Part shown: piece by piece, positions 27,883-36,506 of the stretch | How positions within the stretch are numbered: the stretch's first letter is position 1 | Layout: each line of letters opens with the position of its first letter | Translations under genes and position numbers: made by a program | Notes under the pieces: generated by a model | Database searches by the model: none | Told to the model about the DNA's origin: nothing | The model's input: only the letters and a program-made list of their open reading frames with translations | Assembly (NCBI RefSeq): GCF_900111035.1 | Contig: NZ_FOFU01000006.1 | Coordinates: forward strand, 116,680-180,679 | Length of the DNA: 64,000 nucleotides | Source: Treponema bryantii | Lineage (GTDB): Bacteria; Spirochaetota; Spirochaetia; Treponematales; Treponemataceae | Reading direction: 5' to 3'

Positions 27883-28143
27883 TTATTTCATTAAAATCAT
27901 CAAGGCGGTAACGGCTCCCAGTAAAAGGAACATGTAAACTAATGCGAGTGCGGCTTGTGCCTGTGGGAAGGTAAACAGCATAAAGCTCCAGACGAGGGTT
28001 AAAGCTCCGAGTCCTAGTGCAACATAACTGATTGCTTTTGTGTGACGGAAGTTTGTTTTGCTCTGGAAGCCTGGAGTGAGAAAGTATATGCCGGTGGCAA
28101 TAAGTGCGGCACCGGCTATAAAGCACAAAATTGCAAGAATCAT
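27883..28143 (-). CDS. Small three-helix membrane protein, unknown
   Basis: An 86-residue, almost wholly hydrophobic protein with three predicted membrane helices and a short polar loop (PGFQSKTNFRHTK) between the first two. It starts 18 bases after the ftsK stop with GGGGT as ribosome site, so it is probably co-transcribed and perhaps coupled with ftsK. I do not recognise the family. A division-linked role is suggested only by position. Confidence 0.65.
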   Translation of the reverse strand: MILAILCFIAGAALIATGIYFLTPGFQSKTNFRHTKAISYVALGLGALTLVWSFMLFTFPQAQAALALVYMFLLLGAVTALMILMK

Positions 28144-28161
28144 TGGGACCCCGGTTATTTA

Positions 28162-31100
28162 TTATGGAATATGAATTACTTCGCGAGGTTTAGCACCGTT
28201 TGCAGGGCCTACAATTCCACGTTCTTCCATTTCTTCTACGAGGCGTGCAGCACGATTGTAACCGATCTTAAGGCGTCGCTGGAGATAACTTGCGCTGGCT
28301 TTTCCGCTCTGAACTACAATTTCGAGGGCCTGATCGTACAACGGATCGTCGTCGCTCATTGGTTCACCGAAGAGGTCACGAGCTTCGTCTTCTTCATCTT
28401 CTACAAAGATTTCTTCGTCGATGTAGTCTGGTTCGCCGTAATCTTTTACTGCGGTTACTACATTTTCTACTTCCTGATCGCTTACGAATGTTCCCTGGAT
28501 ACGGATTGGAGCAGGATCAACTGCAGAAGCGTAAAGCATATCACCGCGGCCGAGAAGCTTTTCGGCTCCGACTGTATCGATAATGATGTTCGAGTCTGTA
28601 CGGCTGGCAACCATAAATGCGATTCGGGTTGGGATATTTGCCTTGATGAGACCTGTGATTACGTTTACAGACGGACGCTGTGTTGCAAGTACGAGGTGGA
28701 TTCCTACGGCACGGCTCATTGCTGTAAGGCGGGCTACGATGTTTTCGAGCTCCTTACCGCTTGTTGCCATAAGGTCTGCAAACTCATCAATAATAACAAC
28801 GATATAAGGCAGTTTCTGTGTACAGATTTTCTGTTGTTTGATTTTTGCGTTGTAGTTAGAAATATCGCGTACACCCATGCTGTCGAGAAGGGCATAGCGG
28901 CGTTCCATTTCACACAGACACCACTGAAGGGCCTGAAGTGCCTTCTTAGGTTCTGTAATAACCGGAGTGAGCAGGTGAGGAATATTGTTATAGAGCTTAA
29001 GCTCAACTACTTTAGGGTCTACGAGAATCATCTTTACATCTTCGAAGCTTCTCTTGTACAGGATTGAAAGAATCAGAGAGTTTACACAAACGGATTTTCC
29101 GGAACCTGTTGCACCGGCGATAAGCATATGTGGTGTTTTTACAAGGTCGATAAGCTGAGCTTTTCCGAGGATGTCTTTACCAAGTACTACTGGAACGGCC
29201 ATTTTCTTCCATTCAGGAAGGTCCATTTCTATGATTTCACGGAAGCCGACTACTGAGCGGTTTCTGTTTGGAACTTCAATACCTACGGCCTGCTTTCCAG
29301 GAATTGGTGCTACGATGCGGACTGATTGTGCTGCAAGGCTGAGTGCAATGTTATCCTGAAGGGCTACGATTTTGCTGAGTTTTACGCCAGGTGCCGGAAG
29401 GATTTCGAACATTGTAACAACCGGACCTTTTTTGATTCCGATAATGTCGGCTTCGATATTAAACTCTGAGAGGGTCTGCTTGAGGTTGAGTGAAGCCTGT
29501 TTTGTTGCATCGTCGATAATCCAGTACTGGTCATCTTTGTATGCTGTGAGCAAATCTGAAGGAATAACATAAGGGCCTTTCTTTGCGGCACGATGTGTTT
29601 TTGGTGGATTTGCGGCGATTTCTTTTGTTTTAGGTGTGTTTTCTTCCTGCTGGGCATTGAAGAAATCTGAAAGTTCATCTCTTGTGAGATTGTTTGCAGA
29701 GGCCGGGTTTGAGCTCTGAGCGTTAGCTGCAGGTGCTTTTGCCGGCATGGTTTTTCTGATATCTGCATCCATTGCCGCAAATACGCTTGCTGCGGCGGTT
29801 GAGATATTTACTTCTTCTTGTGTTTCTTCCTGCTGGGCAAGCTGTGAGAAGATCTGATGGTCGTCCCCTACGGCTGCGCTAGTTTCGTCAGGTTCAGAAA
29901 CCTGATTCTTTTCGGCCTGATATGGGTCTTCAATCTTTGGAGCTGTTTTCTTGGTGTCTACATTCTCAAAGTAGTTATAGAGATTTTCTTTTGTTGCGAT
30001 TTTAGGTTCATCAACTTCATCTTCAAAATATGAACCAACTGCACGTTCGTTAGCATCTTCTGCAGGCTTATTGTAAATAGCTGGCCTTGTATTGATAGCA
30101 GGTTCTGTTTTTGATTCAAAAACTGCATCATCCTGAAGCTGGATGCGTGTAGGATATTTAGGTTTTTCAGTTACTGGTTGAGCTGGAGTTTTTTTTTCCG
30201 GTTCTTCAGCAGGGGTTGGATCATCGTTTATCACGATTTTATGAGGATAAAGAGGATTTTCCACAACTGAGTCTATATAGCGTGTTGTTGCGTATGGATC
30301 GTTGCTATCGTCAGAAGCTGGTTTTTCTGGAGCTACTGGCTGTGCGTCTTCAACAGTTTCAACTACTGTATCGTCTGTATTGTCGTCTTTTGGAGGGAAT
30401 TCCAAGGCAGGATCGTTTTCATCGAAATCTGCATCATATTCTGGAGGAAGATTCTTTGGCTGTGGAGGAAGTCCCGGCCATTCCAGTTCATCGGCTGGTG
30501 TTGTGAGGGCGGCAAATTCTTCCTGTGTGAGGGAAGATGTTTCAGCTGCAACAGGCTCTTCTACTGAAGTTTCTTCTTCTGCAGCTGGTTCTTCCTCATA
30601 TGGTTCAACATCATCAAGAATTTCATCAAAAATTGTTGGTTTTGAGACTACAGTTTCATCGTTATCATCTTCATCATCAGCTTTCTTGAACTTTTTCTTC
30701 AACTTACCAAAAAGAGTGTCCTTTGGTACTTTGAGTTTTGAAAGTTTTTTGAATTCTGGAAGTTCAGTATCTGCTTCATCTGATGTCTCTTCAGGTTCTG
30801 AAATATCTTCAACATCAGAAAGAATATCATCTGCGGAATCTTTGGCTTTTAAAGGCTTCTTTCTAAGATTTTTAAAGCCGCCATGATTAAGACGATCAGC
30901 TATAATTCCAGTTCCGAGATATTCAATTACAACTAACATAGCGCCAGTTACAAGCGCAATGAGGATTTTAGCAATGGCAAAAGGAGAATGATCTACCTTT
31001 ACAATTGAACGTATAATGCTTTCTGTAACAACACAGGTAAAAAATGGAATAAGTGCTGTTAAAAGGCGAAGTGTTTTGCGTGCTGTCCACTTAGAAGCAA

Positions 31101-31320
31101 AGCATGAAAGTCCTGAAACAAGCAGGAAAGATGGAATCAAAATGCTGCAGAATCCGTATACTGAATACAGCATGTCTCCGAGTAAGTAAATAATATTGTT
31201 ATGTCCTGGACCGGCAACGCCGTAATCCAGTGGCAGAAGAATTAAACTGATTGTAAAAAGGGCCGCCAGCGCGAGCAAAACGACTCCGGTTATGATACTA
31301 GACTTATTAGATGCTCTCAT
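28162..31320 (-). CDS. ftsK: DNA translocase FtsK/SpoIIIE
   Basis: A 1052-residue protein that pumps chromosomal DNA through the closing septum and activates XerCD recombination at dif. Four membrane helices occupy about residues 8-160. A long acidic, Pro/Glu-rich linker follows to about 560. The motor has Walker A GATGSGKS near 730 and Walker B IVVIIDEFADLM. The winged-helix gamma domain (SGKASASYLQRRLKIGYNRAARLVEEME) reads KOPS-type DNA signals. I prefer the ATG at 31320 (MRASNKSS): the only longer in-frame start is a TTG at 31383 without a ribosome site. The ATG also lacks an obvious one, so the start is uncertain. Two small membrane-protein genes follow. Confidence 0.95.
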   Translation of the reverse strand: MRASNKSSIITGVVLLALAALFTISLILLPLDYGVAGPGHNNIIYLLGDMLYSVYGFCSILIPSFLLVSGLSCFASKWTARKTLRLLTALIPFFTCVVTESIIRSIVKVDHSPFAIAKILIALVTGAMLVVIEYLGTGIIADRLNHGGFKNLRKKPLKAKDSADDILSDVEDISEPEETSDEADTELPEFKKLSKLKVPKDTLFGKLKKKFKKADDEDDNDETVVSKPTIFDEILDDVEPYEEEPAAEEETSVEEPVAAETSSLTQEEFAALTTPADELEWPGLPPQPKNLPPEYDADFDENDPALEFPPKDDNTDDTVVETVEDAQPVAPEKPASDDSNDPYATTRYIDSVVENPLYPHKIVINDDPTPAEEPEKKTPAQPVTEKPKYPTRIQLQDDAVFESKTEPAINTRPAIYNKPAEDANERAVGSYFEDEVDEPKIATKENLYNYFENVDTKKTAPKIEDPYQAEKNQVSEPDETSAAVGDDHQIFSQLAQQEETQEEVNISTAAASVFAAMDADIRKTMPAKAPAANAQSSNPASANNLTRDELSDFFNAQQEENTPKTKEIAANPPKTHRAAKKGPYVIPSDLLTAYKDDQYWIIDDATKQASLNLKQTLSEFNIEADIIGIKKGPVVTMFEILPAPGVKLSKIVALQDNIALSLAAQSVRIVAPIPGKQAVGIEVPNRNRSVVGFREIIEMDLPEWKKMAVPVVLGKDILGKAQLIDLVKTPHMLIAGATGSGKSVCVNSLILSILYKRSFEDVKMILVDPKVVELKLYNNIPHLLTPVITEPKKALQALQWCLCEMERRYALLDSMGVRDISNYNAKIKQQKICTQKLPYIVVIIDEFADLMATSGKELENIVARLTAMSRAVGIHLVLATQRPSVNVITGLIKANIPTRIAFMVASRTDSNIIIDTVGAEKLLGRGDMLYASAVDPAPIRIQGTFVSDQEVENVVTAVKDYGEPDYIDEEIFVEDEEDEARDLFGEPMSDDDPLYDQALEIVVQSGKASASYLQRRLKIGYNRAARLVEEMEERGIVGPANGAKPREVIHIP

Positions 31321-31400
31321 AGTTCGATTATCGGAACAATCAAAAAAGATTTTAGAGAAATTATTAGTAATAAAAAGACACAAAAAAGGGATGGAAAGTT

Positions 31401-32678
31401 CTAAATGAGCTGAATATCGCCGCCTTTACTGAGTTCAAATGTTGCTTTTTTGCCAGCATTGCTGGAAAGTTCGTATTTTCCCTTATAACCTTCAATTGTG
31501 ATAAAGCCATTTGCGTCTGTTTCTGCGTCCAGTTCAGTGTGCCATTCTTCTTTTATAAGGTGATGAAGGGCATTATATGATGGTTTAAGGCTGCCGTCTT
31601 TACGAATTACACCGCTAGGGGCATTGAGCCAGGCTCCGTCGCCAAAGTCCCAGTTTGTGATTGCTGTGACAAGCGGATGATTTTCAAAGAGGTTTCTATA
31701 CATTTTTTCGAGATTTTCGGCCTGCTTCTGTTCGAGTTCTGGAGTTGAATCATCATCATTATAATGTGCATCCTGAAGGTCGGTGATTTCCGGTGCAACA
31801 AGAGGACCTGCAACAATTGTATTTTCTGTAAAGTGAATTGGAAGGCCAAAATGTTCAAAACGGCTCAGAATTTCTTCTGTTTTTTCGAGAGACCACACTC
31901 CCTGATGCTGATGCGACTGAAGTCCGATTGTTTTGATTGGAGCTCCGGCATCAAGACAGTCTGTAATGAGCTGTTCGTATTTCTCAGAAAGATTAAAATC
32001 GTTAATAAGGAAAATTCCATCTGGATTAGTTTCCTGTGCTGCATCAAAAACCTTTTTTACGAGTCCAACGCGGCCATATTCCTTACAGATTCGGGTAATT
32101 GCGTTATCATATTTATCATAAACAGGCATAATCACAACTTCATTGATAACATCCCACATATCAATTACGCCTTTGAAGTTACCTACATCGCGGTGAATAC
32201 GTTCAAGCTGCTTTTTGAGGATTGTTTCATTGTCATATTCCATAAGCCATGGAACACAGCCTGTATGCCAGCAGAGAGGATGTCCTTTTACAGTAACACC
32301 TTTACTCTTAAGGAATTTAGCAGCAGCCATAAGCTGATCTGTGTGAGGGCTTCCTTCTTCGGGTTCATAGCCGCCCCAGTAAAAAGGAAGGGTTCCATAG
32401 TTGAAAAGACCAAGCCATTTGTTCATGCGGTCTTCGAGGCGATCATGTTCTTTTATGAGTTCTTCTTCGGTGTATTGTTTGCCGTCTGGTCCTGTTGGAA
32501 GAGGAGCACCGGTACCGTTGTGTACAGCTTGTCCATGAGTGTACGGAAGGCTTTCAAAAGCACCACAGCCGAACAAAAATTCATGATTTATCTGATTGAT
32601 ATGAACCTTTGTATTTGCGACAGGCTTTCCGTTGCTGTCGAGAACTCTGAATTTTGCTGAATCTTTTCTATGAAACAT
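31401..32678 (-). CDS. GH10 endo-1,4-beta-xylanase-like enzyme, no signal peptide
   Basis: A 425-residue glycoside hydrolase family 10 enzyme that would cut beta-1,4-xylan or xylo-oligosaccharides. GH10 landmarks in order are GHPLCWHTGCVPWL, the acid/base Glu180 in MWDVINEV, IGLQSHQH, and the nucleophile Glu285 in IHFTENTI. The 105-residue spacing suits the family. A terminal NWDFGDGAWL strand and a small beta module end the chain. I place the start at 32678 because GAGG lies 6 bases upstream; longer starts at 32699 and 32711 have none. There is no signal peptide or lipobox, so it is probably cytoplasmic and works on imported oligosaccharides. It is divergent from the gene at 32865 and its -10 candidate overlaps a TGTACA palindrome (32704-32709). 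Confidence 0.9.
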   Translation of the reverse strand: MFHRKDSAKFRVLDSNGKPVANTKVHINQINHEFLFGCGAFESLPYTHGQAVHNGTGAPLPTGPDGKQYTEEELIKEHDRLEDRMNKWLGLFNYGTLPFYWGGYEPEEGSPHTDQLMAAAKFLKSKGVTVKGHPLCWHTGCVPWLMEYDNETILKKQLERIHRDVGNFKGVIDMWDVINEVVIMPVYDKYDNAITRICKEYGRVGLVKKVFDAAQETNPDGIFLINDFNLSEKYEQLITDCLDAGAPIKTIGLQSHQHQGVWSLEKTEEILSRFEHFGLPIHFTENTIVAGPLVAPEITDLQDAHYNDDDSTPELEQKQAENLEKMYRNLFENHPLVTAITNWDFGDGAWLNAPSGVIRKDGSLKPSYNALHHLIKEEWHTELDAETDANGFITIEGYKGKYELSSNAGKKATFELSKGGDIQLI

Positions 32679-32700
32679 ATATAACCTCGAATTAATCATT

Positions 32701-32709
32701 ATTGTACAC
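32701..32709 (-). promoter_or_regulatory. Candidate GH10 -10 box overlapping a TGTACA palindrome
   Basis: On the minus strand TGTGTACAAT contains an extended -10 (TG-N-TACAAT, 32706-32701) 22 bases before the GH10 ATG. It overlaps TGTACA, the hexamer that is clustered at the chitinase promoter. No clear -35 is seen. Confidence 0.4.
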
Positions 32710-32804
32710 AAAAAATTGCGGTTTTATATAATGGGCGTGTAAAAAAATTGTAAAAAAAACTTACTAGAAATATAGAGAAGATTTCAATATTTATAAAAGT
32801 TCCG

Positions 32805-32813
32805 TGTTATAAT
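32805..32813 (+). promoter_or_regulatory. Extended -10 promoter for the gene at 32865
   Basis: TG-T-TATAAT is a perfect extended -10 element, about 50 bases before the ATG. The -35 is poor, as is common with extended -10 promoters. A TAGGAG ribosome site follows, 12 bases from the ATG. Confidence 0.55.
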
Positions 32814-32864
32814 TTTTTACAATTCCGTTATATATTTATCATTTTTTAGGAGCTTAAGCCTGCT

Positions 32865-34652
32865 ATGTTTTATAAAAATTTCAAGACCGTAACTTATTGT
32901 GTGGCTGCATGGGTAAACCGCGTAACTGAAGAACAGCTTCGCAAAGATGCAGATTTTCTTCAGAAATATGTGAAAATTGATAAGATTTACCTTGAAACTT
33001 ATCGTGACGAGTTCGCTTCCCGCGAACAGATTGAAATGATAAAGCGCGTAATGAAGGATTACGGAATTGAAGTTTCCGGTGGAATTACAACTGTAACTCC
33101 TGATCTGAATGAGAGTGATAAAAAGCGTCAACGTCTGTTTAATACTTTCTGTTACTGTAATGAGCCGATGCGTGCCCGTCTTAAGGAAGTGAGCGAATAT
33201 ACTGCAGTTTTTTTTGATGAATTCATTATAGATGACTTTTTCTTTACACAGTGTATGTGTGAGGATTGTATCCGCGAAAAGGGTAATCGTTCGTGGAAGG
33301 AATTCCGTCTTGCAAAGATGATGGAAGTTTCCCGAGATCTTATTATCGGGCCAGCCAAGAAGGTAAATCCGAAGGTTCATATAATCATCAAATATCCGAA
33401 CTGGCGCGAGAGTTTCCAGGAAACCGGTTATAATCCGGGTCAGCAGCGTGAGATTTTTGATTCAATTTACACTGGAACAGAAACACGCCACGGAGCTCAG
33501 CAGGATCAGCATTTGCCGCGATATCTTTCATATTCGCTGATGCGTTATTTTGAAAGTGTTGCACCAGGCCGTAATGGTGGCGGCTGGTTTGATCCTTATG
33601 ATTGTGACAGATTTGATACTTACCTTGAGCAGGCATATCTGACTGCATTTGCTAAGCCAAAGGAAATTATGATGTTCTGCTGGCCTTCTATTGCAGGAAA
33701 TAAACGGGCAACTCCGCTTGGCTTTATGTATGACAAGCTGGATAGGATTTTGGGTCGTCTTGGTGAGCCTTGTGGTTTGAAGACTTATATTCCGTTTAAT
33801 TCTCAGGGTGATGACCATATTGAGGATTTTATTGGTATGGTCGGAGTTCCTATGGAGCCATGCTGTGAATTTCTGGAGTTCTCAGAGGTCGGCGCTTCGC
33901 GCAAAGTACTGGTAACTGCAGCGTCCCTCGAGGATTCGCAGATTGTCGGAAAGCTGCGGCGGTTTGTTGAGGCCGGCGGTCACGCAATTGCGACGTCGTC
34001 TTTTATGATTGGTGCTTTGCAGAAATATCCGGAGATCTCCGAACTTACAAGCGTAACTTATACAAATCGCGTTCTTTCTGCAGATGAGTTCCAGACACCA
34101 GCTGAAATCCCACATTTCAAAAACTATGTGAAATCAGCTCAGCCAATAGAGTTCCCTCTGCTTGAGCACCGTAATAATGCAACCTGGTCTATTATGAATG
34201 CGGGTCACGGTGAATACCATGAGAGCATCCTCTGTTACGATACTTATGGCAAGGGACGTTTTACGGTACTTTCAATTCCAGAAATGCCTTCTAAGCTTTA
34301 CGACCTTCCTGCTCCGGTTCTTACAGCAATCCGTCGTGAACTCGACACTACAGGCATCTGGATTGACGGTGGCAGCGGTGTATCACTCTTCACTTACGAC
34401 AACAAAACCTTTGGTATTTACTGTTATGCATGGGATGGCTGTGTTCCACAGGAATTCCATGTGCATATTAAGGGCCGTGTAAAGGAACTTGTCCGCATTC
34501 CAGACAGCGACCGCCCAGAAATGTTTAAGCCACAGGTTTATAAGCCGCTGTATGTAAAAGAGGGACCGGACGATAACGCAGCAAATTCAGAAACGGTTTT
34601 CTACGGCCGTGCAACTCCGGGAGAGTTTGACTTTTTCGAAATTAAGGAATAA
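32865..34652 (+). CDS. Putative glycosidase-like protein with C-terminal GATase-like domain
   Basis: A 595-residue cytoplasmic protein of a family I cannot name. The N-terminal half looks like a TIM barrel. It has YLETYRDEF, an early strand end with acidic residues (FFDEFIIDDF), a CMCEDC cysteine cluster, and the aromatic stretch IMMFCWPS, all similar to uncharacterised GH42/GH-A-like proteins. Residues about 345-385 (VLVTAASLEDSQ...FVEAGGHAIATSSF) resemble the Rossmann-like trimerisation domain of GH42. A small beta domain ends the chain. It is divergent from the GH10 gene and its stop is 2 bases before a YczE-type membrane-protein gene, which suggests carbohydrate use. Substrate and even hydrolase activity are unproven. 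Confidence 0.6.
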   Translation: MFYKNFKTVTYCVAAWVNRVTEEQLRKDADFLQKYVKIDKIYLETYRDEFASREQIEMIKRVMKDYGIEVSGGITTVTPDLNESDKKRQRLFNTFCYCNEPMRARLKEVSEYTAVFFDEFIIDDFFFTQCMCEDCIREKGNRSWKEFRLAKMMEVSRDLIIGPAKKVNPKVHIIIKYPNWRESFQETGYNPGQQREIFDSIYTGTETRHGAQQDQHLPRYLSYSLMRYFESVAPGRNGGGWFDPYDCDRFDTYLEQAYLTAFAKPKEIMMFCWPSIAGNKRATPLGFMYDKLDRILGRLGEPCGLKTYIPFNSQGDDHIEDFIGMVGVPMEPCCEFLEFSEVGASRKVLVTAASLEDSQIVGKLRRFVEAGGHAIATSSFMIGALQKYPEISELTSVTYTNRVLSADEFQTPAEIPHFKNYVKSAQPIEFPLLEHRNNATWSIMNAGHGEYHESILCYDTYGKGRFTVLSIPEMPSKLYDLPAPVLTAIRRELDTTGIWIDGGSGVSLFTYDNKTFGIYCYAWDGCVPQEFHVHIKGRVKELVRIPDSDRPEMFKPQVYKPLYVKEGPDDNAANSETVFYGRATPGEFDFFEIKE

Positions 34653-34654
34653 TT

Positions 34655-35302
34655 ATGGATAAGAAGAATCTTGTTAAACGCATTTTAATGTCATTATTTG
34701 GTGTAATCATCTGTGCAATCAGTGTTGGTATTTTCAAAATTGCAGCACTTGGTGTAGATCCGTTTCAGTCGTTTATGGCAGGACTGGATGCGCTCGTTCC
34801 AATTAAGTTTGGTACGCTGTATGTTATTGCGAACGCTGTGCTTTTCATTTTCATGCTGTTTTTTGACCGTCACTATATTGGAATTGCAACTTTCATTAAT
34901 CTGTTCTTACTTGGATATATCACACAGTTTACTTATGAATATCTTCAGACTGTGATTGTTGATCCATCTCTTCCTGTAAGAATTGCGTGTCTTGTGATTG
35001 GTGTTGTAATTATTTGCTTTGGTTCAGCTTTCTATATGACTGCAGATCTTGGAGTTTCAACCTACGATGCTGTTGCTCTTATTATCGTAAATACCTGGCA
35101 CAAAGGAAAATTCCAGTACGTTCGCATTATTACTGACCTTGTTTGTGTAATTCTCGGCGTAGTACTTTTCATGCTTTCTGGTGGAGCTGCAAGAGCCATT
35201 ATCACAATTGCAGGTGCTGGTACAATAATTACGGCCTTTTTCATGGGACCTCTCATTGAATTCTTTAATGTTCACTGTGCAAGACCAATTTTGAATAAAT
35301 AA
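34655..35302 (+). CDS. YczE/YyaS/YitT-family membrane protein
   Basis: A 215-residue inner-membrane protein with five or six helices. The first carries the family pattern ISVGIFKIAALGVDPFQSF, repeated in the second half as FGSAFYMTADLGVSTYDAVA, so the protein is an internal duplication as in the YczE family. Function is unknown; relatives are called permeases without proof. It begins 2 bases after the stop of the putative glycosidase gene with AAGGA as ribosome site, hence the same transcript. Confidence 0.8.
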   Translation: MDKKNLVKRILMSLFGVIICAISVGIFKIAALGVDPFQSFMAGLDALVPIKFGTLYVIANAVLFIFMLFFDRHYIGIATFINLFLLGYITQFTYEYLQTVIVDPSLPVRIACLVIGVVIICFGSAFYMTADLGVSTYDAVALIIVNTWHKGKFQYVRIITDLVCVILGVVLFMLSGGAARAIITIAGAGTIITAFFMGPLIEFFNVHCARPILNK

Positions 35303-35357
35303 AAAAATTTTATGAATTATATAGAAACTGTGTTAAAATATATTTAAGGGAGTTTCT

Positions 35358-36383
35358 ATGTGCGAAAAATTTCTTGATTATCTTTCGAAAAAAAAGACCT
35401 GGATTTTTTTGATTATGTGCTTTATGGTGCATGCAGGTAATTCCGTTTTATTTTTTTTCGTTGGATTAGTTCCTCTTTCAATGTTGAATATTTTAAGCAC
35501 AGTTTTCTATTCAATTGTAATTGTCAGTTATAAAGAAGAAAAAGATTTTTACATTATTTTTACATATTTTGAAATTCTGACTTTTTCATTAACAAGTGAA
35601 TTATTTTCTGGAGGATCATTCTTTTATATCTTTTATGTAGTTGGAATGATTTCTTCAGTTTATTATCTGCTTCCTCCAAAAAGGCGAATGAAGCAGATTT
35701 TTCAGGGATGTGGCATTATTTATGCAATTGCCATTTATTTTATTCACATTAAACAAATATGTATCTTTCCGGAATATCTTCCTGTAATAGATGAATGTAA
35801 ACAGGAAATCGGATTATTAAATCTCTGCATCACTCTGTTTACAATGTTCTATATTTCAAATCTGTATTTCTTTGAGATGAATGCTGCTAATGAAAAACTG
35901 ACTTATTGTAGTGATCATGATTTGATGACGGGGCTTTTTAACCGCCGCTTTTTTGAACATATCATGCAGCGTAATAAAACTGAAAATGAAAACAAATATA
36001 CGATTGCAATTTTTGATATTGATGATTTCAAAAAGGTAAATGATACTTATGGTCATCAAGCAGGAGACGCAGTTTTAAAAGCTGTAAGTTCAATAATTGA
36101 AGAATCATATGATAATGAATTTGTTACAGTCAGATGGGGTGGAGAAGAATTTGTTTTATACATGCCTCAAACAGATGAAATTCGAGCTTATGAACATCTT
36201 ACTTATCTGAGAAAAAGAATAGAAAACAATATTGTTGAATTTGATAATCAAAAAATAAAAGTTACAGTTACTGTTGGTATGTGTACCGGAACAAATCTTA
36301 CAGATTATGAACTGGTAATCCGCAATGCTGACGACCGCCTTTATTACGGAAAACGTAACGGTAAAAACTGCGTAGTTAAGTAA
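35358..36383 (+). CDS. Membrane diguanylate cyclase (GGDEF domain)
   Basis: A 341-residue protein with about six N-terminal membrane helices (residues 15-180) and a GGDEF domain (about 190-341). The latter shows the metal-site FDIDDFKKVNDTYGHQAGD and the active-site RWGGEEF, so it should make c-di-GMP from GTP. The RxxD product-inhibition site that usually sits five residues before GGDEF is absent, so feedback control is unlikely. The input of the membrane part is unknown. GGGAG lies 5 bases before the ATG. The HD-GYP enzyme at 47.9-49.3 kb in this window would act in the opposite direction. Confidence 0.92.
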   Translation: MCEKFLDYLSKKKTWIFLIMCFMVHAGNSVLFFFVGLVPLSMLNILSTVFYSIVIVSYKEEKDFYIIFTYFEILTFSLTSELFSGGSFFYIFYVVGMISSVYYLLPPKRRMKQIFQGCGIIYAIAIYFIHIKQICIFPEYLPVIDECKQEIGLLNLCITLFTMFYISNLYFFEMNAANEKLTYCSDHDLMTGLFNRRFFEHIMQRNKTENENKYTIAIFDIDDFKKVNDTYGHQAGDAVLKAVSSIIEESYDNEFVTVRWGGEEFVLYMPQTDEIRAYEHLTYLRKRIENNIVEFDNQKIKVTVTVGMCTGTNLTDYELVIRNADDRLYYGKRNGKNCVVK

Positions 36384-36506
36384 TCTATCCCCTGATAACA
36401 GAAAATAATAGGTATATACCGAAATTTTTGCGAATTGACGGCACAAAAATTCAATGAGACCATGATTTATGGAGAAAAAGTCCATAAAAAAATTTGGAGG
36501 TCTTTT

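Noticed and set aside
27812..28126. Alternative reading frame over the small membrane protein behind ftsK
   Set aside because: Overlaps 27883-28143 in another frame, lacks hydrophobic pattern and ribosome site.
28042..29067. Open reading frame of 341 codons on the plus strand
   Set aside because: It lies antisense to the conserved ftsK motor and the next small gene, has a cysteine-rich unfamiliar translation and no ribosome site. It is a by-product of ftsK codon use.
31321..31383. N-terminal extension of FtsK from a TTG codon
   Set aside because: No ribosome site and a non-standard sequence before the first membrane helix; the ATG at 31320 fits the family better.
31764..32660. Open reading frame of 298 codons on the plus strand
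   Set aside because: Antisense to the GH10 gene, whose catalytic motifs are clear on the minus strand.
36411..36470. Possible promoter (TTGACG) and small palindrome GGTATATACC before the GH64 gene
   Set aside because: No -10 box at an acceptable distance; a 10-base palindrome alone is weak in AT-rich DNA.
36435..36506. N-terminal extension of the GH64 lipoprotein
   Set aside because: It would put 24 extra residues before the signal peptide. GGAGG with correct spacing supports GTG 36507.
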